DNA from: an uncultured Croceicoccus sp.
GTDB taxonomy: Bacteria; Pseudomonadota; Alphaproteobacteria; Sphingomonadales; Sphingomonadaceae
Direction of reading: 5' to 3'
Assembly (NCBI RefSeq): GCF_947496385.1
Contig: NZ_CANMCP010000002.1
Span: forward strand, 124,001-188,000
DNA length: 64,000 bases
Position 1 is the stretch's first letter, and every line of letters begins with the position of its first letter. Made by a program: the position numbers and the translations under genes. The notes under the pieces are model-generated. The model made no database searches, was not told where the DNA came from, and worked only from the letters and a program-made list of their open reading frames with translations. Below, piece by piece: positions 49,116 through 58,235 of this stretch.

Positions 49116-49243
49116 AGCTATCTCTCTTGATGGAAGCGCGGCGGATACTCCCTCCGCCGCGATGGAGCGAATGCACGCAATTCTGCGGGGCAGCGAACGG
49201 GAAAAGGCCGTCCGTTATCCCCCCGTTACCCCCCGACGCCGCC

Positions 49244-49348
49244 GTGCATAAGGACGCGGACAGCGCCTATGGTGTCGAATGTGCCGATCTGCCGGGCTGC
49301 TTTTCGGCCGCCGGCGAGCTCGACCATGTCCTCCGCAATGCGCAACTG
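49244..49348 (+). pseudogene. HicB antitoxin fragment
   Basis: 35 codons VHKDADSAYGVECADLPGCF and AAGELDHVLRNAQ, which are the N-terminal HicB fold (D-S-YGV-x-DLPGC-SAG-x-LD). The first few residues and the whole C-terminal half, and HicA, are missing; the frame continues into unrelated sequence. A remnant at the boundary between the integrase and the decayed phage block. Confidence 0.6.
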
Positions 49349-49355
49349 ACGACTT

Positions 49356-49691
49356 TCAGAAAATGCCGAGGAACTTCGGCCGCGCCGCACGGATCGCCGC
49401 GCGATCGCGTTCCTCGCATCGCTCGACAATGCCGATGGAATCGAGCGTCCGACCATTGGCCTTGTCGAGCTGGCCCGTCTGCGCATCGCCGAACGCGATC
49501 CAGTCGCCCACCGTTTCGCCTGCCGGCAATGGCGCCCCTGCCACGCCCTCGCGCCAGTCAGGGGGCAGGAGCGAACTGCACGCAGCGCGGGTCGTCAAGA
49601 TAGGAGCGCCGCCTGCAAAGAGCGCGCAGCCCTGCATCGCTAGCGCGAGGATCGACAACAGCATCGCTGCCTTCAGCGTTCCGGATCGCAT
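49356..49691 (-). CDS. Rz1-like outer-membrane spanin lipoprotein of the decayed prophage
   Basis: 111 residues. A signal sequence with lipobox AMQGC (Cys22) follows a basic start and a hydrophobic core (MLLSILALAMQ). The mature part is larger than a classic Rz1 and includes VGDWIAFGDAQTGQLDKANG. It overlaps the 3' part of the Rz-like gene in another frame. It should act with that protein in outer-membrane disruption. The family is also annotated as a phage lipoprotein of unknown function. Confidence 0.65.
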   Translation of the reverse strand: MRSGTLKAAMLLSILALAMQGCALFAGGAPILTTRAACSSLLPPDWREGVAGAPLPAGETVGDWIAFGDAQTGQLDKANGRTLDSIGIVERCEERDRAAIRAARPKFLGIF

Positions 49692-49953
49692 ATTCGTTCT
49701 CCATGGTCATCGCGTCACTCGCGGCCGCGGCGGCGGCATTCTCGGACACCGTCGCAACCGCGTCCCGCCCGCTCGCCACAGCGGCCTCGTGCTGCTTCTC
49801 CGCCAACCGCCCTTCGGTCGCGGCGCGCCTGTCGTTCGTCATAGCGGTGGAAAGCCAGACCCCGGCCACGATCATGACGAGCGCGCCAATGGTCAGCCAG
49901 GCCCATCGCGGCCAAGGCCACGGAATTGCAAAAGGCCATGCCATGCCCGGCAT
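49558..49953 (-). CDS. Rz-like inner-membrane spanin of the decayed prophage
   Basis: 131 residues. A span at about 15-36 (WAWLTIGALVMIVAGVWLST) is followed by a helical region (AATEGRLAEKQHEAAVASGR) and a C-terminal part with two cysteines. Its start overlaps the lysozyme stop by ATGA and its 3' part overlaps the lipoprotein gene, giving the order lysozyme, Rz, Rz1. Confidence 0.7.
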   Translation of the reverse strand: MPGMAWPFAIPWPWPRWAWLTIGALVMIVAGVWLSTAMTNDRRAATEGRLAEKQHEAAVASGRDAVATVSENAAAAAASDAMTMENEYAIRNAEGSDAVVDPRASDAGLRALCRRRSYLDDPRCVQFAPAP

Positions 49954-50426
49954 CACACTGCATCCTGCAGGCACAGTTCGGCCTCGGCCGCACGACGCCG
50001 TTCGAGCCCGCGCAGGCGTTTGCCCCCGGCGTAGACATAGCGATTGAGAAAGGCGCACGCCTCACGCTGCCGCCCCTCTTCGAACAGACGCGCCACGCTG
50101 GACCTGCCGTAGGTTGCAAGGCCGACATTGTAGGCGAAGCTTGCGTGGGCGGCCCATTGATACGGATATTCGGCAATGCCCGGATTGCGCCAGCGCACCC
50201 CTTCGGCAAACTCTGTGGTCGCCTGCTCCAGCATGGCGGCGCATTCCGCATCGGAATAGCGGCGCATCTCCACCCGCGTTTCGCCGTAACAGACGGTCTC
50301 GATGCCGACCGGGTCGCGGTAGGGCGCGTTGCGTTTGCCTTCCCACGGCGCGATCGTGGCGACGGCCAGGCCCACCATGACCAGGACCGATCCGACCAGG
50401 CCCGCCTTTGTCGGCGCCTTATCCAT
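49953..50426 (-). CDS. SAR-type phage lysozyme (GH24)
   Basis: 157 residues. The GH24 triad is complete: E29 in APWEG, D38 and T44 (E-x8-D-x5-T). Residues 8-27 (GLVGSVLVMVGLAVATIA) form a weakly hydrophobic, glycine- and alanine-containing signal-anchor right before the catalytic Glu, as in SAR endolysins of P21 type, which are exported by Sec and released when the membrane is depolarised by a pinholin. It cuts peptidoglycan between MurNAc and GlcNAc. It overlaps the holin gene by 8 bp. Confidence 0.92.
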   Translation of the reverse strand: MDKAPTKAGLVGSVLVMVGLAVATIAPWEGKRNAPYRDPVGIETVCYGETRVEMRRYSDAECAAMLEQATTEFAEGVRWRNPGIAEYPYQWAAHASFAYNVGLATYGRSSVARLFEEGRQREACAFLNRYVYAGGKRLRGLERRRAAEAELCLQDAV

Positions 50427-50646
50427 CGAGACGCTCCCGCTTCGCGTTGCGATGGTCGCGCACGAACCGATAGATAAGGTGCGCGGTTTGCGCGATCGTA
50501 TAGACGAGCGTTGCAACCAGCACCCAGTCCTGCAGCGACATGCCCGCGGCGGTGACCCCGCTCACGGCGATCGGCGGAGCCGCCTTGCCGAAGGCGGTGA
50601 CGTAATCGCCAGCCCCCTCGGAGAGCTGGCGAGGGGGATCGATCAT
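50419..50646 (-). CDS. Holin-like membrane protein
   Basis: 75 residues. Hydrophobic segments at about 20-37 (KAAPPIAVSGVTAAGMS) and 40-60 (DWVLVATLVYTIAQTAHLIY) and a basic C-terminus (RFVRDHRNAKRERLDG) give the usual small holin layout. Next to a SAR lysozyme, a pinholin role is likely. Confidence 0.75.
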   Translation of the reverse strand: MIDPPRQLSEGAGDYVTAFGKAAPPIAVSGVTAAGMSLQDWVLVATLVYTIAQTAHLIYRFVRDHRNAKRERLDG

Positions 50647-50732
50647 GATATGTCTCCTTTACCGCCGAAGCGCAGCGCGCCGGCGTCTTTTCATTCGGGT
50701 TCGGTGTAAGGGGGAAGCGGGCAGAACCGCCG

Positions 50733-52658
50733 TCACCACAGCGGCTTGATCCGCTGCGGGATGACCTCGCCCATCCACGCATGGCCGGGATCGAGCGTGT
50801 GGGTATCGTCGACCGTTCCATTGGGCGCGAGGCCGAACCAGGTCGGCCATTCGGGGATCTCGAAAATATCCTCGATGTCGACCGTATCGACGTTCTCGAC
50901 CTGGGCGGCCGCGGCGAACAGCGCGTCGCGCTTGCCCCGCATCGCGTCGTCATATCCGGTCTTTGCCGCCAGCGGGCCGACCACCACGATGCGCATGTCG
51001 GGCGCCCCGGCGCGCAGCTGCTGAAACAGCGCCAGGGCATTGGCCTCGAACGCGGCCTTCTGCTCCGGCGTGTCGTAGTAATCGTTGATGCCGCCCGCGA
51101 TGATCGCCGCATCGGGCGGGCCGCCGTCGACCATGGTCAGAATGTCGTCGACGCGCTCGAGGAAATTGGGCCGGTCGCCCTGCCGGCGGACATATCCGGT
51201 GCCGCCGATCCCGCCGAGCACGTAGTTCTTGATGCCAAGCCGCGCCGCGGCAATGCTGCCCCATGAATCGCGGTGCGGTTCGGTCGAATTGCTGCCTTCG
51301 GTCAGGCTGTCGCCCATGAAGGCGGCGCTCAGATCATAGGCGGGCGTGGGCTCGGACAGGGTGCCCCGCACGCGGAATGCCCCCACCGCCGTATCGGGCG
51401 GGAAGAGCAGGCGCACCCGCTTGCCGATCAAGCCCTGCGGAAAGTCCAGCCTCACCCATTGCAGCGCGTTCGTCGCCGGGGTGGTATAGCCGGCAAAGCT
51501 CGTGAACTCCCCGTCGACCGCGACCAGCATCGGTTGATCGAAACCCTGCGTGCGGAACTCCAGGGCATCGCCGGTCACGACGACCTCGACGATGGGATTG
51601 CGCCCCTGGTTCATCACCATCTCGCCCGTCACCGGGAAGGAGAAGCTGCGGTTGTAGCGGAACAGCCCGCCCGGATAGGACTGGCCGAGGATCCAGCGCC
51701 TGCCGATAAAGCGGATCATCGCGCTCTCACGTTCGTACACGTTCACGCCCGCCCCGGTCAGCGTGAAGGTATTCTCGCCCACAGTCGACGTCGAGAAGCC
51801 GATCGGATCGACCGCGGCGAACTGGCGCGGACCGCCATCGAAAGCACCGCGGCGCAGGCGGCGGGTCTGGATCGGAGTCTGGTCGGGCACGGCGAGCGGA
51901 TCGGGCTTGAGCGCTGCTTCGACCGTGTTCAGGCGATCCGAGAGCCCCGCCACCGCCGGCGCGGTTACGGTCTGCACGTCCTGCTGGTATCGCGTTTGCA
52001 CCATCGCCCGCACCGGCGAGGCGGCCGTGTCGGCATTGGCGAAGGCGGCGGGGAAATCGTTCGGCCTCGCGATCTTGAAATTGCCCGGCTCCTCGACGGC
52101 GGAAAGCGCGTTCGGGTCGATCTGGCGATAGGCCGTGCGCACCGGGTAATCGCCGAACTCGAGCGGAACGTCGAACACGATGCTGCACGCCGCGCCCTCG
52201 CCGGTGGTGGCCTCGGTGCGCCGGCCGACTTCGGAAAAGGTGCCATTGCCATTGTCGCGATAGAGCACGAACTCGATCCGCCCGCCCTCGACGAAGCACC
52301 ATGTGTCGAAACCGGTGATCCGGCCCGGCCCGGCGATCGACGCATCGGCCACCAGCTTGTCGTCGAAACTGCGCGTGCCCGCGGCGAGCGTGGCGACCCC
52401 CGCTTCCCCTGCCTGCGGTGTCGAAAGGCTGGCCTTGATCGGCGCGACCACCTCCATCGCCGCATTCGTCGACCGGTCGGCCTCAAGGCCCGAGCGGTCG
52501 GCTTCATCCTCGGCGCGTTCCGCCTGTTGCACCGCGATCGTCATCTGTTCGGCGGCGGCCTGCTGCGACGCGCTCGATCCGGTGGCCGCCTCCTGCGCAA
52601 GCTGCAGGAACAGCGCCGCCGCGCGGGTATTGTCGCCAACGCTCACTCGAATGGTCAT
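50733..52658 (-). CDS. Tail protein with SGNH/GDSL hydrolase domain
   Basis: 641 residues from MTIRVSVGDNTRAAALF. The N-terminal 100 are coiled (QQAAAEQMTIAVQQAERAED), probably a fibre stem. The C-terminal 200 form an SGNH esterase: block I FMGDSLTEGS (S451), block III GGINDYYD, block V DDTHTLDPGH with Asp/His. Such domains in tail fibres remove acetyl groups from surface polysaccharides to let the phage bind or penetrate. Encoded after the tail tip and before the holin. Intact. Confidence 0.88.
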   Translation of the reverse strand: MTIRVSVGDNTRAAALFLQLAQEAATGSSASQQAAAEQMTIAVQQAERAEDEADRSGLEADRSTNAAMEVVAPIKASLSTPQAGEAGVATLAAGTRSFDDKLVADASIAGPGRITGFDTWCFVEGGRIEFVLYRDNGNGTFSEVGRRTEATTGEGAACSIVFDVPLEFGDYPVRTAYRQIDPNALSAVEEPGNFKIARPNDFPAAFANADTAASPVRAMVQTRYQQDVQTVTAPAVAGLSDRLNTVEAALKPDPLAVPDQTPIQTRRLRRGAFDGGPRQFAAVDPIGFSTSTVGENTFTLTGAGVNVYERESAMIRFIGRRWILGQSYPGGLFRYNRSFSFPVTGEMVMNQGRNPIVEVVVTGDALEFRTQGFDQPMLVAVDGEFTSFAGYTTPATNALQWVRLDFPQGLIGKRVRLLFPPDTAVGAFRVRGTLSEPTPAYDLSAAFMGDSLTEGSNSTEPHRDSWGSIAAARLGIKNYVLGGIGGTGYVRRQGDRPNFLERVDDILTMVDGGPPDAAIIAGGINDYYDTPEQKAAFEANALALFQQLRAGAPDMRIVVVGPLAAKTGYDDAMRGKRDALFAAAAQVENVDTVDIEDIFEIPEWPTWFGLAPNGTVDDTHTLDPGHAWMGEVIPQRIKPLW

Positions 52659-53050
52659 GATATTGCACTCGCTTTCAGGATGAACGGCCCGTCGAAGGCC
52701 ATGAACTTGGTCCCGGCGACGGTCTGAATGAACATGCCCCACACCAGTTCGACGTCCTCGCCGATCTCGGGCGCGGGTGGCATCGCGTCGATCGTAGCCT
52801 GGTCGATGCGCAGCTCGATGAACGTGACCGGCATGCGCTCGATCGTCTCGACCCCGGTGACCTCGATCCCTTCGACACCGTTGCTCGCATTGTTGAGCCC
52901 GGCACGCAATTGCCCGCCATCGCGCCTGTCGCGCACTTCAAGGCGGAAGGTCGCGCTGGAAAGATCGAACCCCTCGACGATGATCTGTTCGACAAGCGGG
53001 GTCGCCCGCCACGCCACAAGGGGCGCGGCGACGGTGGGAAACAGGGCCAT
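52655..53050 (-). CDS. Tail accessory protein of the decayed prophage
   Basis: 131 residues, beta-rich: EQIIVEGFDLSSATFRLEVR, VEGIEVTGVETIERMPVTFI and LRIDQATIDAMPPAPEIGED. It overlaps the SGNH gene by 4 bp and follows the tail tip gene. Probably a tail fibre adaptor; the family is unknown to me. Confidence 0.65.
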   Translation of the reverse strand: MALFPTVAAPLVAWRATPLVEQIIVEGFDLSSATFRLEVRDRRDGGQLRAGLNNASNGVEGIEVTGVETIERMPVTFIELRIDQATIDAMPPAPEIGEDVELVWGMFIQTVAGTKFMAFDGPFILKASAIS

Positions 53051-53062
53051 GTGGTTACTCCG

Positions 53063-54955
53063 TTACTGCGCTTCGAGCGCGGCGATGCGATCCTGCAATG
53101 CGACGATGTCGGCTTCCGAATAAGCGCCCACGCTGCCCGCCGTGGTCGCGCTCCCGGCGCTGGCGGCGTAGGTGGCGCTGGCAACCTCGTCGGGGGTCAG
53201 CAGCGGCCCCCAATCGGCCAGCGTGCCGGTCGTCCCGCCATTGTGGACGAAGTTCTTGTTCACATCGGCCCGCACCGCGATGTCGCCCCGCCGCGCGTCG
53301 AGCGCCAGCATCGCGGCCTCGTCGGCGACCGGTTCGATCGCAACCCCCACGAGCGCAGAGGCCATCTGGTCCCGTTCCTGGGCCGACGCTCCGGCGACGG
53401 TCGGAGGCAGGACCGCTCGCCGACCGAGCGCGAGCGAATGCTTCGCATCGGTTTCCGTCTCCACGGTCAGACGGACGGTCATCGCGGCAAGGTCGATCGT
53501 CCGATCGAGCACGATCACCTTCTGTCCGGCCAGCCCATAATCCGCCATGTCATCACCGCATTGCAGGCAGCTAACGATCCGGTAATGCCGCATCCTCGGC
53601 CCGCATCACAATTCGATCGGCCCGCGTTCCCGGGCGCGGGCAAGACGGTAGGTGCAAAGCTCCGCCGCCTGATCCGGGCGATTGACCAGGTTCAATTGCG
53701 TCTCGCCGGCGTCGCGTTCCTCGCCGCCGTCGGCCGCCACATATTCGGCGATGCGGATCCGCGCGCCCGGCACGAATTCCCACTGGTGTGCTTCGCTGAC
53801 GCATTTGGGCGTGATCATGTTGACCCGTTCGGCGATGCTGCGGCTGCTCGGCTTGCGCACCGGCTCCTCGGTCAGATCATCGGCACGGATCACGTCGACC
53901 GCAACCCGCGGCGCTTGCCAGACAACGCCGAGTCTTCCGCCGGTGACGACCGGTATGCCGCCGCCGGCCGCGCAGATGTCCTTCAGATTGTCCCACCGCG
54001 GCGGTGCGCCCTCGCCCTCGAATACGACGCCGCCCGATTCCCAGCCATTGGCATCGCAGACATTCGCAAACGCGGCCCAGTCCTCCCACCAGATCCCGTC
54101 GACATGCTGCCCATCGATCTGAAATTCGGTGAGGCCGATGCCGACACCCATGACCAGCTCGCCATTCTGCACGCGGCCCATCGCGTAGGTTACCGCCTGC
54201 ACCGCGGGGTTCTTGCTGAATTGATAGGTGCTTTCGACGAACTGCCGATGCGTTCCGCTGCCGTTGGGCAGCGTGCTGTCCTTGCGCATGTCGTAGCAGC
54301 GCGCACCGAGCCAGACGCCGCCCAGCGCCGGCAGGCCGCTCGCGAAACGATTGCCCTTCTTGTCGAACTTCGCCCGAAAGGCGATTGCCGCCTGTCCGGA
54401 AAGCTTTGCGGACGCGCCCCAACCGGGAATCGCCGGCGCGCTGCCTTGCGCCAGCGCAGCCCCCTCGGGGCAGGCGCCCAACTGCGACCAAACATCGAGG
54501 AAGCCGCTGTAATAGCCGAGTGCGGACGTGCCGGCGAGCGCGATGGGCTTGTAATCGACCATCACCGATTCCAGCGCCTCGACAGGCCCGCCCCCGCTGA
54601 AGACCGCGGCCCGGAAATAATAGGGGTTGGGCACCTTGTTCGTGGTCGGGCCATAGCCGGTTTCATGGCGTATCACCCCGCCGAAATAGGTGCGACCGAG
54701 CAGATAGGGCTGCGGCGGATTGACGGCCAGCACCGTATCGGTGAGCGAACCGAGCCGCGGGGGATCCTTCGCCAGCAATTGCGCGCCGACGCTCGACGCT
54801 GCGCTGACCACCGATGCGACGCCGGAAGCCGTGGCCGCCGCCGCCGCGAGGGCGGTGCCGACGCCGGCGATCGCCCCGATGCCCGTCGCGCCGAGCGCCA
54901 CGACTCCCGCCACGGTCGCGACCGTTTTCAAAGCGCCCGACATCACACCCGCCAC
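53063..54955 (-). pseudogene. Tail tip/host specificity protein split by an in-frame stop
   Basis: The first 449 codons (54955-53606) encode a J-like tail tip protein: AAASVGAQLLAKDPPRLGS-type N-terminus, SVMVDYKPIALAGT, WWEDWAAFANVCDANGW, RPSSRSIAERVNMITPK-like and RARERGPIEL. TGA 53606-53608 interrupts the frame, which then continues in phase with RHYRIVSCLQCGDDMADYG, LAGQKVIVLDRTIDLAAMTV and RLTVETETDAKHSLALG, normal C-terminal sequence for this family. A restart at ATG 53548 would give a 161-residue piece. Either a nonsense mutation or, less likely, read-through. Consistent with the decay of this prophage. Confidence 0.8.
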
Positions 54956-54963
54956 GCCCCGAC

Positions 54964-55287
54964 CTATTCATGCACGATCATCGGCACGATCCGGCTGCCA
55001 TCTTCGGGCCAGCCCAGCGCCTCGTTGCCGGCATGGAGCAGGATCGCATCGAGCCCATGAGTGCCCCGCACCACGGCAAGATCGCCGAGCCGCATCTCGA
55101 GCGGTGCGATACGGCCCTCGGGTAAAACCGCGTCGAGCATCGGCGGCGGACGGTGCCCCATCTGGCGCAGGTGATAGCGTGCCATGTGGACACAGCTAGT
55201 CCGTCCGCGCCAGTCGAGCGCCCGCTCGCGATACTTGCGCAGCGTCGCCTCGGTCGCGCGCTGCCTGCGGATCATGTCGGGGATCAT
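54964..55287 (-). CDS. NlpC/P60-like (DUF6950-type) tail protein
   Basis: 107 residues. RYRERALDWRGRTSCVHMAR-type segment (GRTSCVHMARYHLRQMGH) holds a Cys and His where NlpC peptidases have the catalytic Cys; LAVVRGTHGLDAILLHAGNE is the second half. Its place between the DUF2163-like gene and the tail tip gene matches the peptidase of siphophage and GTA tail operons. Start at 55287 overlaps the upstream gene by 4 bp. Confidence 0.7.
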   Translation of the reverse strand: MIPDMIRRQRATEATLRKYRERALDWRGRTSCVHMARYHLRQMGHRPPPMLDAVLPEGRIAPLEMRLGDLAVVRGTHGLDAILLHAGNEALGWPEDGSRIVPMIVHE

Positions 55288-55892
55288 TGTGCCACCTGCA
55301 TCGCCTGATAGCGCGCCGCCCCGCCGCCGCCGTAAGGACCACCCGCGGACACGCCCGCCGGCGGCGAACCAACACCCCACGCAAATTGCGTTTTCAGCCC
55401 CGTCGCATTGTCGTGTCCCGTCTCCCCCGGCCAGACCGATTTGTGCCAGGCCGAGCTCAGCGAATTGCCACGATTGCGGAGCAACATGCGCTCGATCATC
55501 GTGCCGACCTCGAAATCGACCGAGCGCAGCTGCCGGCCGATCGAAATGACGCTGCGGTCGATGCGCCCGTCGTAATAGAGGTCCGCGCGGGTAATCTCCC
55601 CGGACGGCGCATCGAACTCGGCGATCCACAGCTTCACGCGCGAGCCTTGGAGGTCGTCGCGGTCGAGGTCGGCGATCGGCGTGCTGCCGGGCGCGAAGAT
55701 CGTGAAACCCATGCTGGGCAATTCGTCACCGGTGCCCTCCGCGATCGGCTCGACCGATGCGACCGAACCCCACACCGGATCGCAATTGCGATAGAGCTCG
55801 CCCTCGAACTCGAAAAACCCGCCATCGCACCAACGCGCAATCGCGCCGGGAAACGCCACCCGCATCAGGACGGTGAGGCCGACGCGGCGCAT
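55284..55892 (-). CDS. DUF2163-like tail assembly protein
   Basis: 202 residues. LMRVAFPGAIARWCDGGFFE, FTIFAPGSTPIADLDRDDLQ, GSRVKLWIAEFDAPSGE and RSVDFEVGTMIERMLLRNRG suit the tail-hub protein found before the NlpC-like gene in GTA-type tails. It lies in a chain of overlapping genes. Intact. Confidence 0.7.
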   Translation of the reverse strand: MRRVGLTVLMRVAFPGAIARWCDGGFFEFEGELYRNCDPVWGSVASVEPIAEGTGDELPSMGFTIFAPGSTPIADLDRDDLQGSRVKLWIAEFDAPSGEITRADLYYDGRIDRSVISIGRQLRSVDFEVGTMIERMLLRNRGNSLSSAWHKSVWPGETGHDNATGLKTQFAWGVGSPPAGVSAGGPYGGGGAARYQAMQVAQ

Positions 55893-56485
55893 CAGGCCGC
55901 CTCCTCGATCTCGAATTCGACCTCGAGATGATGGGCCAGCGAAATGCTCCACGACCGCTCATCGCCCAGGACAGTGCCCTCGATCATCGGCCTGGCCAGA
56001 TGCACGGCCGCGCCGTCGCCAAATGGCGTCCGCAGCATCTCCGAAAGCGAGAGCACGATTTTGCCATCGGCATCCGCAACGGCCGGCGCGGCGACATTGT
56101 GAAGATAATGCTGGTCGCCATCGACGATGGACAGCCAGAACCCCTCTTTCGCCGCGTAAAACGGCGTCAGCCCGCGCAGTGCGATCGTCATGCCTTTCTG
56201 CCCCGCCCCGTCGACCACCGGGGCGCCGGGGACGCCCTGGTCGACGCCGGCGAGCTCGAACGGAATGCGCAGCCCCTCGCTCTGGGCGCGGATGAGACGC
56301 GAGACGATGACGCGCCCCTGCTCCCGCATGGGAAAGGGCGGCAGGCTGAATGCGCCGCGGTACCGATTGCCGGGCCGATCGATGCGCAGCGCCTTCGCCC
56401 CTGTCGAGGGGCGCTGCGTCGCGCCGAAATCGATCAGCGCCGGCGTCATCGCATTGGGCACGACGCCCTTGGGCAGCTCGATCAT
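55892..56485 (-). CDS. Tail protein in DUF2460 position
   Basis: 197 residues, start overlapping the tape measure stop by ATGA (56485). It begins MIELPKGVVPNAMTPALIDF, then GNRYRGAFSLPPFPMREQGR, RAQSEGLRIPFELAGVDQGV and KEGFWLSIVDGDQHYLHNVA. By place it corresponds to the distal tail protein between tape measure and DUF2163 genes. The family is recognised only by position and general character. Confidence 0.7.
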   Translation of the reverse strand: MIELPKGVVPNAMTPALIDFGATQRPSTGAKALRIDRPGNRYRGAFSLPPFPMREQGRVIVSRLIRAQSEGLRIPFELAGVDQGVPGAPVVDGAGQKGMTIALRGLTPFYAAKEGFWLSIVDGDQHYLHNVAAPAVADADGKIVLSLSEMLRTPFGDGAAVHLARPMIEGTVLGDERSWSISLAHHLEVEFEIEEAA

Positions 56486-56775
56486 GCCGACATCGCCCTT
56501 TTTCGCGATCGCGCGAGACTGCTCTGCGCGCCGGCCGATCCGGCGCCCGCCGCCCGCATCGCCATTGGCGCCGCCACGCGTGCGGCGCGCCCGTCGACAT
56601 GCACGTCGAAATAGGGCGTCGGCACGATCGTCACTCGCGCCGCGCCGCCGCTCTCGCCCTTGCGAATATCCATGATCTCGCCGGCCGACACCCGCGCGAT
56701 CGGATTGCCGTTGAGCGAGAGCAGGTTCTTGTCGATGCCGGGGAAGCCCGGATACGCTTGGCACTGGCTCCGATT
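56482..56775 (-). pseudogene. C-terminal remnant of a tape measure protein
   Basis: About 95 codons. GIDKNLLSLNGNPIARVSAG, EIMDIRKGESGGAARVTIVP and TPYFDVHVDGRAARVAAPMA are the usual C-terminal end of siphophage tape measure proteins. Everything upstream of about 56775 is unrelated, so the main part of the gene and the head genes are gone. The right edge is a deletion or insertion junction. Confidence 0.6.
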
Positions 56776-56784
56776 GCGTTGGGC

Positions 56785-57199
56785 CAACCGCAATATCCGC
56801 CCATTCCGAAATGCCCGAAATTGCGAAGCTGCACTCTCGCTTCATATTGAGGCAGAAACCGGTGAGTTCACTCCCGTCGCTCCGCCAATTGCCCACGGTG
56901 CGGACGGTGACGAGCTCGTATTCGTCGGTATAGGCAAACCGGATCAGGTCGCCCGACGCTCCATTTCGAAATTTGACCTTGCGGCTGACAGCGCCGCCCA
57001 GGCCGACTTTCTTCGGCACCTTCCCGAGGGGAGCGGACTCCGCACCCTCCTCCTCGCGAACCTTGTCGGCTCTCGACTGCCGCCATTTCCCGAAGGCTTC
57101 GCTGCCCGCCGCAAGAGCAACCTTGGCGGCACGATGCGCCCGTTCGTCCTGAGCGATCTTGGTCGCAGCCGCCAATAGGACGGGAATCGGAACGGGCAC
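56785..57199 (-). pseudogene. Truncated WYL-like-domain protein
   Basis: About 138 codons before the junction. MPVPIPVLLAAATKIAQDER, a charged linker (RADKVREEEGAESAPLGKVP) and a beta domain ASGDLIRFAYTDEYELVTVR, GNWRSDGSELTGFCLNMKRE, CSFAISGISEWADI resemble WYL-type modules. The frame continues at the left into out-of-frame tape measure sequence, so the 3' end is lost. It lies 3 bp behind the nuclease-like gene in the same direction. Probably once a two-gene unit with it. Confidence 0.55.
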
Positions 57200-57202
57200 C
57201 GC

Positions 57203-58228
57203 TTAGGCTTCCAGTTCAGCCAGCCGCGCAAGAATTGCATCAGCGTGCTTGTAAATATCGGTCGGACCCGACACCGAATGACGGTTCTCTTCCTTACCCA
57301 CGAAGACTCCGAAATGGCGTGCGGTCTGGCTGTTGAAATGCATGCGGGCAATCGTGCGCCTGTTGTTGTCATCGAGCAAAACAGCGCAATAGGATTTGGC
57401 ATCACGCATCACGACGCGCTCGGGATCGACCTCCTTCGAGCAGATGGCGCGAATAATATTGAACCCGTCGATCTCGACCTGCGTTGTCTCAATACCATCT
57501 GATGCGTCAATTTCTTCAGGTTGCTCGGGTTCGACTTCCCCGCCGCCCCGGATCGCGTTTTCAAGCCGCTCGTTCACCCCGTCCCGAATGATCGCAGAGA
57601 TACCCTGCGCGATGGCGTTTGAAAACTTCTCACGAACTGCTTCTGTCAGGCGCCCGTCATGCAAACGGCCTGCGATCATCTTTACGAATTCGTCGGAGGG
57701 TTGGGCAAACTCGTCCCGCAAGGCCTTCGAAACCTGCGATTGCAGTTTCAGGTTTCCGGCCTGCCTGACGATGCGGTCGAGATCGAAATCCGATCGTTCA
57801 AATGCGGCCACATGTTTCAAATCGGTCGAACGGTAGGCGTCGAGATCGAAGGTCAGGAAGGGCTTGTCGTCCATCATGTTCGCCCGATCGGAATCGGTGA
57901 AGAACTTGTAAACGATCCCATTGGTGAGCAACGCCACGCGAGCATTTGTCGCCGCGAAATAACGATAAAGCTGGCTCGCGTGCTTGATCGACAATTCGCT
58001 GGCGACGGGCTTGCATTCGATCAGCATCTGCACCTCACCACCGATACAGATCGCGTAATCGACCTTTTCGCCTTTTTTCGTCCCAACATCGCAGGTGAAC
58101 TCCGGCACGACCTCGGACGGATTGAAAATATCGTAACCCAAGGCGCGGAGAAACGGCAGGACCAGCGTCGTTTTCGAGGCTTCCTCGGTCTGCAAAATCT
58201 CACGATGCTTCCGTAACGTCGCCTGCAA
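57203..58228 (-). CDS. HsdR N-terminal-like nuclease domain protein
   Basis: About 341 residues. TEEASKTTLVLPFLRALGYD, NPSEVVPEFTCDVGTKKGEK and VDYAICIGGEVQMLIECKP give the PD-(D/E)xK core of type I restriction HsdR-N proteins (D, then E-x-K). The C-terminal half is helical with an RIHFNSQTARHFG-like patch (MHFNSQTARHFGVF). There are no helicase motors or Hsd partners. The start is unclear: the frame opens just after a stop, and TTG is the first usable codon, so a short N-terminal piece is probably lost at the junction with the TonB-receptor remnant. Codon use differs from host genes. Candidate defence gene. Confidence 0.75.
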   Translation of the reverse strand: MQATLRKHREILQTEEASKTTLVLPFLRALGYDIFNPSEVVPEFTCDVGTKKGEKVDYAICIGGEVQMLIECKPVASELSIKHASQLYRYFAATNARVALLTNGIVYKFFTDSDRANMMDDKPFLTFDLDAYRSTDLKHVAAFERSDFDLDRIVRQAGNLKLQSQVSKALRDEFAQPSDEFVKMIAGRLHDGRLTEAVREKFSNAIAQGISAIIRDGVNERLENAIRGGGEVEPEQPEEIDASDGIETTQVEIDGFNIIRAICSKEVDPERVVMRDAKSYCAVLLDDNNRRTIARMHFNSQTARHFGVFVGKEENRHSVSGPTDIYKHADAILARLAELEA

Positions 58229-58235
58229 ATCAGCG

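Noticed and set aside
49116-49243. Right-hand att site for the second element near the third integrase
   Set aside because: I looked for the 18-bp tRNA core and for other direct repeats on both sides of the integrase and found none by eye, so no att site is called.
52910-55060. Open frame of 716 codons on the plus strand opposite the tail tip gene
   Set aside because: Arg/His/Asp-rich shadow; the minus strand encodes recognisable tail proteins.
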